From assembly GCA_965197495.1 (NCBI GenBank), contig OZ240210.1, positions 4,836,001 through 4,900,000 of the forward strand: a DNA stretch of 64,000 nt. The letters are read 5' to 3'. The stretch's first letter is position 1, and each line of letters opens with the position of its first letter. Below are positions 1 to 6,924 of this stretch, piece after piece. Source of the DNA: SMYC01 sp965197495 (GTDB lineage Bacteria; Acidobacteriota; Vicinamibacteria; Marinacidobacterales; SMYC01). Under the pieces are notes generated by a model. The model did not search any database, was not told the origin of the DNA, and saw only the letters and a list, made by a program, of their open reading frames with translations. The translations under genes were made by a program, and so were the position numbers.

Positions 1-261
1 GTGCGGTTGCGCGCGCAGCGAGCTGAGGTTCTCACTTGCCGCTTCCTGATCGACAAAGCTCAAGGCGGCGGTGCTGTTGGCTCCGATCACGTCGCCCAGT
101 GAAGCGAGCTGCTTGACCATGTTGCTTCGGAACCCCCGGAGCTCATGGACGATGAAGGCGAAACAGGTCACGAGAAGGGCGAAGGTGCACGAGACCATGA
201 CGACGACAGCGATCTTTCGCTTCAAAGACAGTCGCCGCCGCCAATCCTTTCCCGGAATCAC
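1..261 (-). CDS. Sensor protein N-terminus (CHASE8-like), partial
   Basis: The frame is open from a GTG at 261 to the window edge (87 codons). A short basic N-terminus is followed by a hydrophobic helix at about residues 17-40 and then a segment beginning LRGFRSNMVKQL and containing GDVIGANSTAALSFVD. That phrase is typical of the periplasmic CHASE8-type sensor segment of hybrid histidine kinases and diguanylate cyclases. The GTG overlaps the TGA of the upstream yfiR-like gene (GTGA), so the two genes are probably translationally coupled. YfiR-type proteins act on the periplasmic part of such sensors, which fits the pairing. The output domain lies outside the window, so kinase versus cyclase cannot be decided. 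Confidence 0.7.
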   Translation of the reverse strand, partial: MIPGKDWRRRLSLKRKIAVVVMVSCTFALLVTCFAFIVHELRGFRSNMVKQLASLGDVIGANSTAALSFVDQEAASENLSSLRAQPH

Positions 262-1001
262 TTCGTCTCCTCCACGAGCTCGGACAGACTCAGCAGCTTG
301 GAGCTCAGCCGAAGTCCCGATCGTTCGGTGGTGGCTCGGTTGATCTGCAATCGGATCTTTCCACCCTTTACGTGAAACCCGATCATTCCGCCGGCGTGCG
401 CGAAGCGTTCCGTCTCTCCCACCGTGAGCACTGGCCGGCCGGAGAGCTCGTCCAGGAGCTCTTCCATTTCCGAAGTCGAGAGCCCGGCGATGAAGAGAAC
501 GCGACAGCCATCGAGCCCGTCGGTCCCTGCGATACGCCGGATTCGTACTTCTCTTCCTCTTATCGTTTTCCCGCCGAGAGCTCGGTCAATGAATGGCCCG
601 AAGGGATCCTCTCCTACGATGGCAATGACGAACGGCTCGTCCTGTTCTCCATCTCCAGCAGGCCAGGTAACGAAGTTTCCGAAGTTGTAGAGAAACGCAG
701 CCTTGAGCGCGTACTCTTTCTTCGTTCTGGGGCCCTCAATCCCCTCCGGCGCCGACGCGGAGCCAAGCGCGACGGCGACGAGAAGCGCCGCCCGGACGGT
801 GCTAGGGTGGGTTTGGGGTGCCAGCTCGAACCTGAAATCGGTTGCGTCTTTTATCTCCGGCCTCTCCGGATTCAGCACGTTAGTGGCGGCAAGCTCTTCC
901 TCCCAGTCAATCGACGGACTATGCCGCTCGATTTGCGTTGGGGTCGGAATGATTTGCGCGGACATCGCCAGAACCATCAGAATCGTTGGGTAGGGGCTCA
1001 T
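258..1001 (-). CDS. YfiR/DUF4154 family periplasmic protein
   Basis: The protein is 247 residues. The C-terminal ~165 residues match the YfiR (DUF4154) fold: the opening KAAFLYNFGNFVTWP, the central IVGEDPFG, and the terminal GGKIRLQINR. In characterised systems YfiR is a periplasmic regulator of a membrane-bound cyclase. A good ribosome site (GGGAGA, 7 bases upstream) supports the ATG at 1001. The first ~70 residues are odd: they carry one weak hydrophobic stretch, then a second signal-like one (RAALLVAVALGSASA) just before the domain, and no start codon lies directly before it. The N-terminus may therefore be an extension or the product of an older rearrangement. It is the first gene of an operon with the sensor gene at 1-261. 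Confidence 0.8.
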   Translation of the reverse strand: MSPYPTILMVLAMSAQIIPTPTQIERHSPSIDWEEELAATNVLNPERPEIKDATDFRFELAPQTHPSTVRAALLVAVALGSASAPEGIEGPRTKKEYALKAAFLYNFGNFVTWPAGDGEQDEPFVIAIVGEDPFGPFIDRALGGKTIRGREVRIRRIAGTDGLDGCRVLFIAGLSTSEMEELLDELSGRPVLTVGETERFAHAGGMIGFHVKGGKIRLQINRATTERSGLRLSSKLLSLSELVEETK

Positions 1002-1353
1002 CGTGATTCTCCCTGTCTCATGTCATGACGTAATTGCAACGGGTATGCCAAGGTGACCGGGGCCCCTCGATTCGTGCTCGTAGAGGCGTAAGTCCCTCTT
1101 TTTCTGTGGCATGCGTCGCACGGCGTGCAACGGGGCAACGCCTCTGGCATCACGATCCGGCTGAAATCGTCCGTCCGTCGTTCGGACGATCGTTCGCGCG
1201 CCGTAACGCGCACTGCTCGGTCCGGGCGGAGCTCGACTTCCCGGTGGCTACTTCTAGGCGCGGCCGCTAAAGCCATACACAGGGGGGCCGATGGTCAACG
1301 AGAGCCCCTTTGCCCGATTCGTGGTGTATGGGGGTAGACACGGGAGGACCAAT
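1002..1353. other. Divergent intergenic region
   Basis: This ~350-bp gap separates the yfiR-like operon (leftward) from the outer-membrane protein gene (rightward), so it should hold two divergent promoters. A small perfect inverted repeat, CGTCCG-5-CGGACG, lies near 1169-1188. No convincing -35/-10 pair or reading frame with protein-like composition was found. Confidence 0.4.
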
Positions 1354-2433
1354 ATGAAGCCTTGGAGATGTTCGTGGCGTCATCTGGGACGCGCCGTTCT
1401 TGCTGCCCTGCTGCTGACCCTCATCCCGATGCGCGAAGTCGCGGCGCAATCGCCGGCCGATGATCAGGATTATTTCGACGACTTGTTGGAGTTGGACATC
1501 GCGGAGTTGCTCGACATCCAGCTCGGGGCGATGGCCATCAGCGGAATCCACCACACTCACGATGCGGGTGAGTGGATGCTTGGATACAGCTACATATTCA
1601 TGGGCATGGCGGGGAATCGGAGCGGGACGCATGAACTGACTCCGGCCGAAGTGCTCGAGAGCTACATGGTTGCACCGACAGCGATGGACATGCAGATGCA
1701 CATGGGTCACTTTATGTACGCGCCGACCGACTGGGTGACCCTGATGGGCATGGTGCCTTACGTCCGCAAGACCATGGATCACGAGATGCGCAACGGAAAC
1801 CGCTTCAGCACCCGCTCGGGAGGATTGGGTGACGTGAAAGTCAGCGCGCTGGCAAACCTCTATCGTGCCGGCACCCATCGGATGCTCCTGGACGCCGGTC
1901 TCAGCCTGCCGACCGGCTCCATCGATGTCGAGGGACTAACACCGATGGGACGCTCGCGCCTTCCCTACCCCATGCAGCTCGGGTCCGGGACGTTCGATCT
2001 TCTCCCGGGATTCACCTACCTGGGCCAAACGACGACTTGGGCCTGGGGGGCACACACGCAGGGAACCGTTCGTCTCGGCGAGAACCACCATCAGTACCGT
2101 CTTGGACATCGCTTCCATGTCACGAGCTGGGCCGCGCGAAAGATGACCGGCTGGCTGAGCTCGTCGGTGCGCGTCGCGGGGGGTAGCTGGGGGAACGTGC
2201 ACGGCGCCGATTCTTCACTGAACGCCGCCATGATACCTACGGCTGACCCGGAGCTGAGAGCCGGCCAGCATTGGGAGCTCCTGATCGGCGCGAACTTTTT
2301 TGCGCTCGGGGGAAGGCTCAAGGGAAACCGTGTGGCGCTCGAATGGGCGATCCCACTCTACCAGAACCTGGAAGGTCCCCAGCTAGAGACTGGGGGACGC
2401 TTGAGTGTGGCTTGGGATTTGACGTTCGAGTAG
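1354..2433 (+). CDS. Outer-membrane beta-barrel protein, transporter-like
   Basis: The ATG at 1354 follows GGAGG at 1343-1347 and starts a clean signal peptide ending near VAAQS. An upstream in-frame ATG at 1291 has no such support. After the signal comes an acidic helix, DDLLELDIAELLDIQL, like the mature N-terminus seen in many TonB-type receptors. About 300 residues of alternating polar and aromatic strands rich in Met, His and Gly follow (GIHHTHDAGEWMLGYSY, WVTLMGMVPYVRKTM), ending in the barrel-like AWDLTFE. The style resembles the outer-membrane proteins grouped as MetA-pathway of phenol degradation/transporter. The His/Met richness suggests metal contact, but substrate is unknown. The gene diverges from the yfiR-like operon. 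Confidence 0.6.
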   Translation: MKPWRCSWRHLGRAVLAALLLTLIPMREVAAQSPADDQDYFDDLLELDIAELLDIQLGAMAISGIHHTHDAGEWMLGYSYIFMGMAGNRSGTHELTPAEVLESYMVAPTAMDMQMHMGHFMYAPTDWVTLMGMVPYVRKTMDHEMRNGNRFSTRSGGLGDVKVSALANLYRAGTHRMLLDAGLSLPTGSIDVEGLTPMGRSRLPYPMQLGSGTFDLLPGFTYLGQTTTWAWGAHTQGTVRLGENHHQYRLGHRFHVTSWAARKMTGWLSSSVRVAGGSWGNVHGADSSLNAAMIPTADPELRAGQHWELLIGANFFALGGRLKGNRVALEWAIPLYQNLEGPQLETGGRLSVAWDLTFE

Positions 2434-2444
2434 AGCGAGCAAAG

Positions 2445-2753
2445 ATGGTTCTTGCGAAGCGAGAAACGACGCGCGTTGGTGGGCGGCAGCTCGTTGCCCG
2501 GGTCGGTGAAGACTGGTTGTTCCGCCTGACGCCTCCCGTGAGCTGTGGGGAGCCCTCGACATGCACGGTGGAATGGCAGAGCGATCGACCGGAGGTCGCG
2601 ATCTGGCTAGAGAGCCACCCGCCCGGCGGTCAGAAGGCCGGTGCGATACTGGAGCCCGTTTCTTCGGGATTGGCGATGATCTCCGTCCGGATGTGTCTAG
2701 AGAACGGATCCCAGTGCCAAGTCGAGACCTTCGAGCTGGCGGTCATCGACTGA
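2445..2753 (+). CDS. Small hypothetical protein, Ig-like
   Basis: The product is 102 residues and starts at the ATG at 2445, 11 bases after the outer-membrane gene, so the two may be co-transcribed. It contains four cysteines (SCGEPSTC and MCLENGSQC), predicted beta strands, and no obvious signal peptide. The composition (VEWQSDRPEVAIWLESHP) resembles an Ig-like or cupredoxin-like domain, but I do not recognise a family. No long signal sequence precedes the cysteines, so cytoplasmic location or a lost 5' part are both possible. Confidence 0.45.
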   Translation: MVLAKRETTRVGGRQLVARVGEDWLFRLTPPVSCGEPSTCTVEWQSDRPEVAIWLESHPPGGQKAGAILEPVSSGLAMISVRMCLENGSQCQVETFELAVID

Positions 2754-2762
2754 ACCGCGGTA

Positions 2763-3226
2763 GTGTTCCACGTCAATAGCCGTGTCGCGGAGGAGGGATT
2801 CATTGCCGACGAGCTGTACGTACGAGCGGTGCGGGGAGGCACTGTGACGCTCTCCAAGTTTCCCGGCTCACGCGACATGTACCTTCCCGGCGGGGAGCCG
2901 CCCGACGTGGGCGATCGCATCGTCTTCAAGGATCTGGCCAGCACCTTGCGCCGGCTCTCCGAGGGTGGGATCGACCTCTTTTATATGTCATCGACTACCG
3001 GATGGGAATCCAGGCTGCCATCGATGCGCCGCGCATCCACAACGAAGGCAATCTCTACGAAGTGCTCATGGAAGAGCGCATCCCCGAGGATGTCCGTCAG
3101 GAGCTTACGCGTATGGGGCACGAGATCGTCGTGCGCCCACCCTATTCGGGTGGCTTCGCGCTCATGCAGGCTATCCTCGTGGACCCGATGACAGGCCTCA
3201 AGTTTGCTGGCTCGGATTTTCCACGT
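2763..3226 (+). pseudogene. ggt: Gamma-glutamyltransferase, core deleted
   Basis: Two pieces of gamma-glutamyltransferase are joined. The first (2763-2983) matches the region around MYLPGGEPPDVGDRIVFKDL and ATLRRLSEGGIDLFY, which normally lies about 150-200 residues into the enzyme. The second (about 2989-3226, another frame) matches the extreme C-terminus: MGIQAAIDAPRIH, then GHEIVVRP, then the terminal GSDFPRR. The whole middle, including the autocatalytic Thr and the small-subunit start, is missing, as is the N-terminus. The enzyme would hydrolyse or transfer the gamma-glutamyl group of glutathione; this remnant cannot. Confidence 0.8.
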
Positions 3227-3990
3227 CGTAGCGCATCAAGTTCTCACCGGTCGAAAGAGGATGCACGTCGCCTTCGAAGAAATCCTTCTGGTGATACCAG
3301 CAAGGCCCCCAGCTCAGAATACACGCGATGTTGAGATCTTCACCCAGCGCTTGGCGCCACATGAACTGGGGCAATACCCCTTCTTGGGGACTCTCATAGT
3401 GGCTGCAACCTGCCGCATGCACGTGATGGTCCGCGCTGTGCCAGCCGAGCGCAGAGAGATCGGCCCACCGCTCGAGCTTGAAGCTGACTTCGTAGTCATC
3501 GACACCTTCGGGCACCGTGATGGTCGTGTTCCCGACGAGATATTGCGGACCGCGGCCGTACTCGACGTCGTAGGTTCCCGGCGGCAGCTTCACGACCTCT
3601 CCATAGGACCGGTACACCTGGGGGTGGAAGAAGAAGTCCGGCGTCGCGTCCATGGCCACGCGACGTGAGGGCAGAGGATAGATCCCGATTAAACGTTTCA
3701 CGGGCGCCGGCGTGTCCACGAAGTTGCGATTCGTGTCCCAGGGCTGTTTGCGTGCCATCGCGTGCCTGTAGTTTTCGGGCTTGGGATCGTCGACCGGATT
3801 CGCGAGAAGCCTCTCGACCCCATCGGTAATGACGAACGAGCCCATCGTCGGGCGTCCGTTCTCGTCCTCGACGAGGAAGACGACATCGACCGCGGGCAGA
3901 ACGTCGAACAGAACGTCCACGGTGTTGCGGAAGCCGATATCCTGTGTTCCCTGGCCGTCTAGCCGGGTAAACCTGAAAGCGCGGCCGCTC
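3225..3990 (-). pseudogene. CehA/McbA-like metallohydrolase fragment
   Basis: The frame matches the middle of large secreted PHP-type CehA-like metallohydrolases: a beta-rich leading region (VVFLVEDENGRPTMGSFV, VYRSYGEVVKLPPGTYDVEY) and then the start of the metal-binding domain, GWHSADHHVHAAGCSHY. The homologous-looking frame stays open upstream of the GTG at 3920 to about 3990, so the apparent start is an artefact and the N-terminus is lost. The C-terminus stops at about 3225, where the gamma-glutamyltransferase remnant begins. Both ends are deletion junctions and most of the catalytic domain is absent. Confidence 0.65.
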
Positions 3991-4025
3991 TCAAATCGTG
4001 TGCATGAGGCGCCTTAAGAATGGCC

Positions 4026-4600
4026 ACAGAGACACAGCGCGGCGGAGCCGCAACCAAATTGGAGGAGGGCTCCGCCGCGAGCGGTCAGCGGTCAGCATTC
4101 AGCGGTCAGCTCGTGGTGCTCGGCGCTTCGCGCCTCGGTCCCATTCTCAGTGTGCGCCGTCCCAATTCTTCGCCGCGGTGCCTCTTCTAACTGATTTACC
4201 CTCTTGCGGATCCGGCCGCAGCCGCTCAAATTCTTGCAAGAAATAAAAGCTTTTTCGGGTTAGTAGTACAGAGACACAGCGCGGCGGAGCCGCAACCAAA
4301 TTGGAGGACGGCTCCGCCGCGAGCGGTCAGCGGTCAGCATTCAGCGGTCAGCTCGTGGTGCTCGGCGCTTCGCGCCTCGGTCCCATTCTCAGTGTGCGCC
4401 GTCCCAATTCTTCGCCGCGGTGCCTCTTCTAACTGATTTACCCTCTTGCGGATCCGGCCGCAGCCGCTCAATTCTTGCAAGAAATAGAAGCTTTTTCGGG
4501 TTAGTAGTACAGAGGCACAGCGCGGCGGAGCCGCAACCAAATTGGAGGACGGCTCCGCCGCGCTGTGTCTCTGTACTACTAACCCTGAAAAGCTTGTTTT
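4026..4600. repeat. Three ~241-bp tandem units with strong hairpins
   Basis: Direct repeats start at 4026, 4268 and 4509 (periods 242 and 241; the one-base difference is an extra A in copy 1 near 4230). Each unit opens with the imperfect-palindrome hairpin GCGGCGGAGCCG-16-CGGCTCCGCCGC. Iterated AGCGGTC motifs follow (AGCGGTCAGCGGTCAGC), then two smaller hairpins, GGCGC-TTC-GCGCC and TGCGG-6-CCGCA. Copy 1 has one stem mismatch. Copy 3 is truncated after the hairpin and joins an inverted copy of the unit boundary (CTGTGTCTCTGTACTACTAA), so the array ends in a palindrome. Small frames within it are shadows of the repeat. An inverted single copy lies at 6140-6229. Confidence 0.85.
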
Positions 4601-4614
4601 GAGAAGAAGAAAAA

Positions 4615-5443
4615 TCATGCGGCAGCAGCGTGGAGTTTATCGAGGGAGAGAGAGTTTGCGGTAAGTAATGCGGAGCAAAGTTGCTGACCGCGCTTTGTGA
4701 GTCTGTAGCGAAAAGTTTTGGGAACTTTTTTGACAAGACGGTGGGCTCGGAGGATGCGAATGAGCCGGGTGACGCGTCCGCTTAGCCGCCTGGTTTCGAG
4801 AGGGTCGTCCGAAGTCTTGGGAAAGAGCAAGGCACGGAGTTCCCTGTTGCGAAAGCCTCGCAGATGAAACTCTCCACGGGAAATAGCGGCGAGGAGTCGG
4901 GCGTCCAGAGCGTCCCAAGGGCGAAGAGCTCGGAGGGTGGAGCCATTCCATTGAGTTTTTTGGCTGACGCGAGCGAGGAGTTGACCGAGTGGGGTTGAGG
5001 TATCACAAGCGGCGAGAGCGTCGAGGTAGCGCTCATTGGAGTCCTGGGAGAGCTGGGCACGGCGATGCAGGTCTGCGATGCCACGACGGAGCGGACGCCA
5101 CTCGAGAGGGCCGTTGGGGTCGCCTTCCTTTGGCCGGTAGCAGCGCATACCCTCGGCACGCTGGATGGTTGTCTCCACACGGAGCACGGAACCTTGTTTG
5201 TCGTAGAGTTTGACGGAATTGAGGTCGAGGGCATGTTTGATACGCAGACCCTCGGGCCGGTGGCGAAATCGGCTGACGACTTCCCCTGAAAAGTCGGTTC
5301 GAATCCGTTTTCCGAGAAAGCGCATCACGTCGGGGCTCGAAAAGTTTGTGATCGCATGATGTACAAGAGCGGGATAGATCTCCGCGAGGCTAGAGCTGTT
5401 ACGAAACGTGGCCCATTCGCTGCTGTAGACACTCCAGTAGTAC
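4615..5443 (-). pseudogene. Conserved uncharacterised protein, N-terminus lost
   Basis: The sequence from YYWSVYSSEWATFRN onward (about 275 residues) belongs to a conserved family of roughly 450-500 residues that I have seen repeatedly in Acidobacteria and Planctomycetes without a known function. Landmarks are VMRFLGKRI, HALDLNSVKLYDKQGSVLRV, EWRPLRRGIADLHRRA and GFRNRELRALLFP. A winged-helix-like C-terminus follows (RLIRILRAHRLVKKVP). The reading frame continues upstream to 5565, but that part is the antisense of an ISL3 transposase tail, so the native N-terminal ~200 residues have been replaced. Its high copy number in relatives suggests a mobile or repeat-associated gene; that is inference. 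Confidence 0.6.
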
Positions 5444-5633
5444 TTCGATGGCGTCATCGCGTGGGTCACGTGGAGACTCAGCAACGGCCGACTCGAAGGA
5501 ATGAACAACAAAATCCGGCTGCTGAGCCACCGCAGCTTTGGACTCCACTCTGCCGAAGCTCTCATCAGTCTCGTCTACCTAAACTGTGGCGGTCTCACCC
5601 TCGAGAGGATCCACTGAAATGGCAGGAGAGGCA
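5441..5633 (+). pseudogene. ISL3-family transposase 3' end remnant
   Basis: About 190 bases, from ACTTCGATGGCGTCATCG to the end of GGCAGGAGAGGC, are the same as 56225-56417. They encode the last ~58 residues of an ISL3-type transposase (WVTWRLSNGRLEGMNNKIR, then LNCGGLTLERIH and a stop at about 5616-5618) plus the first bases beyond it. Nothing upstream belongs to the transposase, so this is a one-ended scar. It truncates the conserved gene on the opposite strand. Confidence 0.85.
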
Positions 5634-5783
5634 AAACTGTTTCACGGCGTCCTCCAGCATGGGAAAGGGTTGTCGTGACATCTTCCTACTCTGGATGTGG
5701 CGCCGTGTCTACTTCACGCCCAGATTGTGCATCGAGCCCGCGTTGGGCTGACGTGGTGAGCGAGCCGACAGCGAAGAGTCAGG

Positions 5784-6149
5784 ATGAAAGACTTTCGAGA
5801 TCTAAAGGTTTGGGAGAAGGCCCATCAGCTAGTCAAGGGTTTGTACCAGGCCACCGGCCACTTCCCAACCGAAGAGAAGTTCGGCTTGACGGCTCAGATG
5901 CGCCGAGCGGCGGTTTCCATCCCGGCGAATATTGCTGAGGGCTGTGGACGCGGTTCAGACCGGGATATGGCCCGCTTTCTTCAAATGAGTATGGGCTCAG
6001 CAAGCGAGCTCGAATACGAACTGCTCCTTGCCCACGAGCTCGGGTTGCTCGATAGCCAAAGTCTTCAGGAGCTTGCCGAGCGAACCACCGAGGTCAAGCG
6101 TATGCTCGCCTCTCTCATCCGGAGGCTCGAATCCGGAGCTGACCGCTGA
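5784..6149 (+). CDS. S23/IVP-type four-helix-bundle protein
   Basis: The product is 121 residues and opens with MKDFRDLKVWEKAHQLV. It contains the hallmark QMRRAAVSIPANIAEGCGRG and the helix SASELEYELLLAHELGLL. This is the 23S rRNA intervening-sequence protein (S23, TIGR02436-like) fold, an all-alpha, RNA-associated bundle related to Avd of diversity-generating retroelements. Function of stand-alone members is not established. The gene is full length. Its last codons and stop (GAC CGC TGA) lie inside the GCTGACCGCTGA repeat that leads into the hairpin tail at 6140-6229, which suggests that gene and tail move together. No reverse transcriptase or rRNA is nearby. Confidence 0.9.
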   Translation: MKDFRDLKVWEKAHQLVKGLYQATGHFPTEEKFGLTAQMRRAAVSIPANIAEGCGRGSDRDMARFLQMSMGSASELEYELLLAHELGLLDSQSLQELAERTTEVKRMLASLIRRLESGADR

Positions 6150-6229
6150 ATGCTGACCGCTGACTGCTCGCGGCGGAGCCGTCCTCCAATTTGGTTGCGG
6201 CTCCGCCGCGCTGTGCCTCTGTGGCCATC
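6140..6229. repeat. Inverted copy of the 241-bp unit's first ~90 bp
   Basis: The sequence from GAGCTGACCGCTGAATGCTG to CTCTGTGGCCA is the reverse complement of about 4021-4112, with few mismatches. It holds the same 12-bp stem hairpin (CGGAGCC...GGCTCCG, with a CCAATTTGG-type loop). It begins within the last codons of the four-helix-bundle gene. With the left copy it frames 4021-6229 as if by ~90-bp terminal inverted repeats. Confidence 0.8.
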
Positions 6230-6334
6230 CCCTTTGGTTGCGGCCGCAGGCTGCGCTTGGACGAAGTTCGAAACTGTGAATAAGATCTTCGTTTCTGAGC
6301 GGTTAGAGGCTAGAGTAGAATTTCCCCGCGGGGC

Positions 6335-6778
6335 TCACTCCATCGGCACTTCCACGAGCGGCACGTCCCAGTGGGCGTCGAGGATCTCGAAGCGGTGTCG
6401 TTCCTCGGCGTGGAACGTCTCCATGTCCGAGAACAGGCGCGCGGCGACCTTCGGCGCGGGTGACGGCTTCATGAACTCTGCGTCGTTCTTAAAAGTGAGC
6501 TCGGTGGCGAACGTCCAGTCGGCGCGCCCGTCGCCGTGGTGCAAAGGTGCGTAGGCTTTGAAGTCCACGAGCCGACTCCCCATCTGCTCTTTCAAGATGG
6601 AATAGTGGTTTTTCTTGAACAACTCCACGAATTCCTGCTGCTGGCCCCACTTGACGCGGTAGAAGTACCACACGGTCCTCTCGCCGTTGGCCGACGTCTG
6701 AGCTTGGGTCGCGGGCAGCGTAGCGCCGATGGCCACACCGACGAGTAGCGCCAAAATAGTGGAAACGGTCTTTGTCAT
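6335..6778 (-). CDS. Secreted hypothetical protein, alpha-beta barrel-like
   Basis: The ATG at 6778 follows GGGAGG by 6-7 bases and starts a signal peptide, MTKTVSTILALLVGVAIGA, ending near TQAQ. The mature ~115 residues (VWYFYRVKWGQQQEFVELFK, YAPLHHGDGRADWTFATELT) read like a dimeric alpha-beta barrel (NIPSNAP/EthD-like) of unknown function. It is flanked by the repeat island on one side and IS1634-A on the other, and it appears intact. A longer in-frame start at 6796 lacks a ribosome site. Confidence 0.6.
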   Translation of the reverse strand: MTKTVSTILALLVGVAIGATLPATQAQTSANGERTVWYFYRVKWGQQQEFVELFKKNHYSILKEQMGSRLVDFKAYAPLHHGDGRADWTFATELTFKNDAEFMKPSPAPKVAARLFSDMETFHAEERHRFEILDAHWDVPLVEVPME

Positions 6779-6924
6779 TACCAACCTCCCTAACATGAGC
6801 GGCCATTATGAAGACTTTGCAGCTCATGGCAACCCGCACGGTGCTTCCGCCATGGTCGAGGGGACCCTAGGTGCAGTCCGAACAGGCAGTTGCTTGATGC
6901 GCACGAATCCCAAGAAGTATTAGA

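Noticed and set aside
998..1276. 92-codon minus-strand frame upstream of yfiR-like gene
   Set aside because: It has Arg/Ser-rich low-information composition, no ribosome site, and overlaps the likely divergent promoter region.
4026..4600. CRISPR-like array
   Set aside because: The repeats are ~241 bp and near identical over their full length, with no short repeat/spacer pattern and no cas genes.
5784..6149. Diversity-generating retroelement (Avd-like gene)
   Set aside because: The protein is related to Avd in fold, but there is no reverse transcriptase and no template/variable repeat pair nearby.
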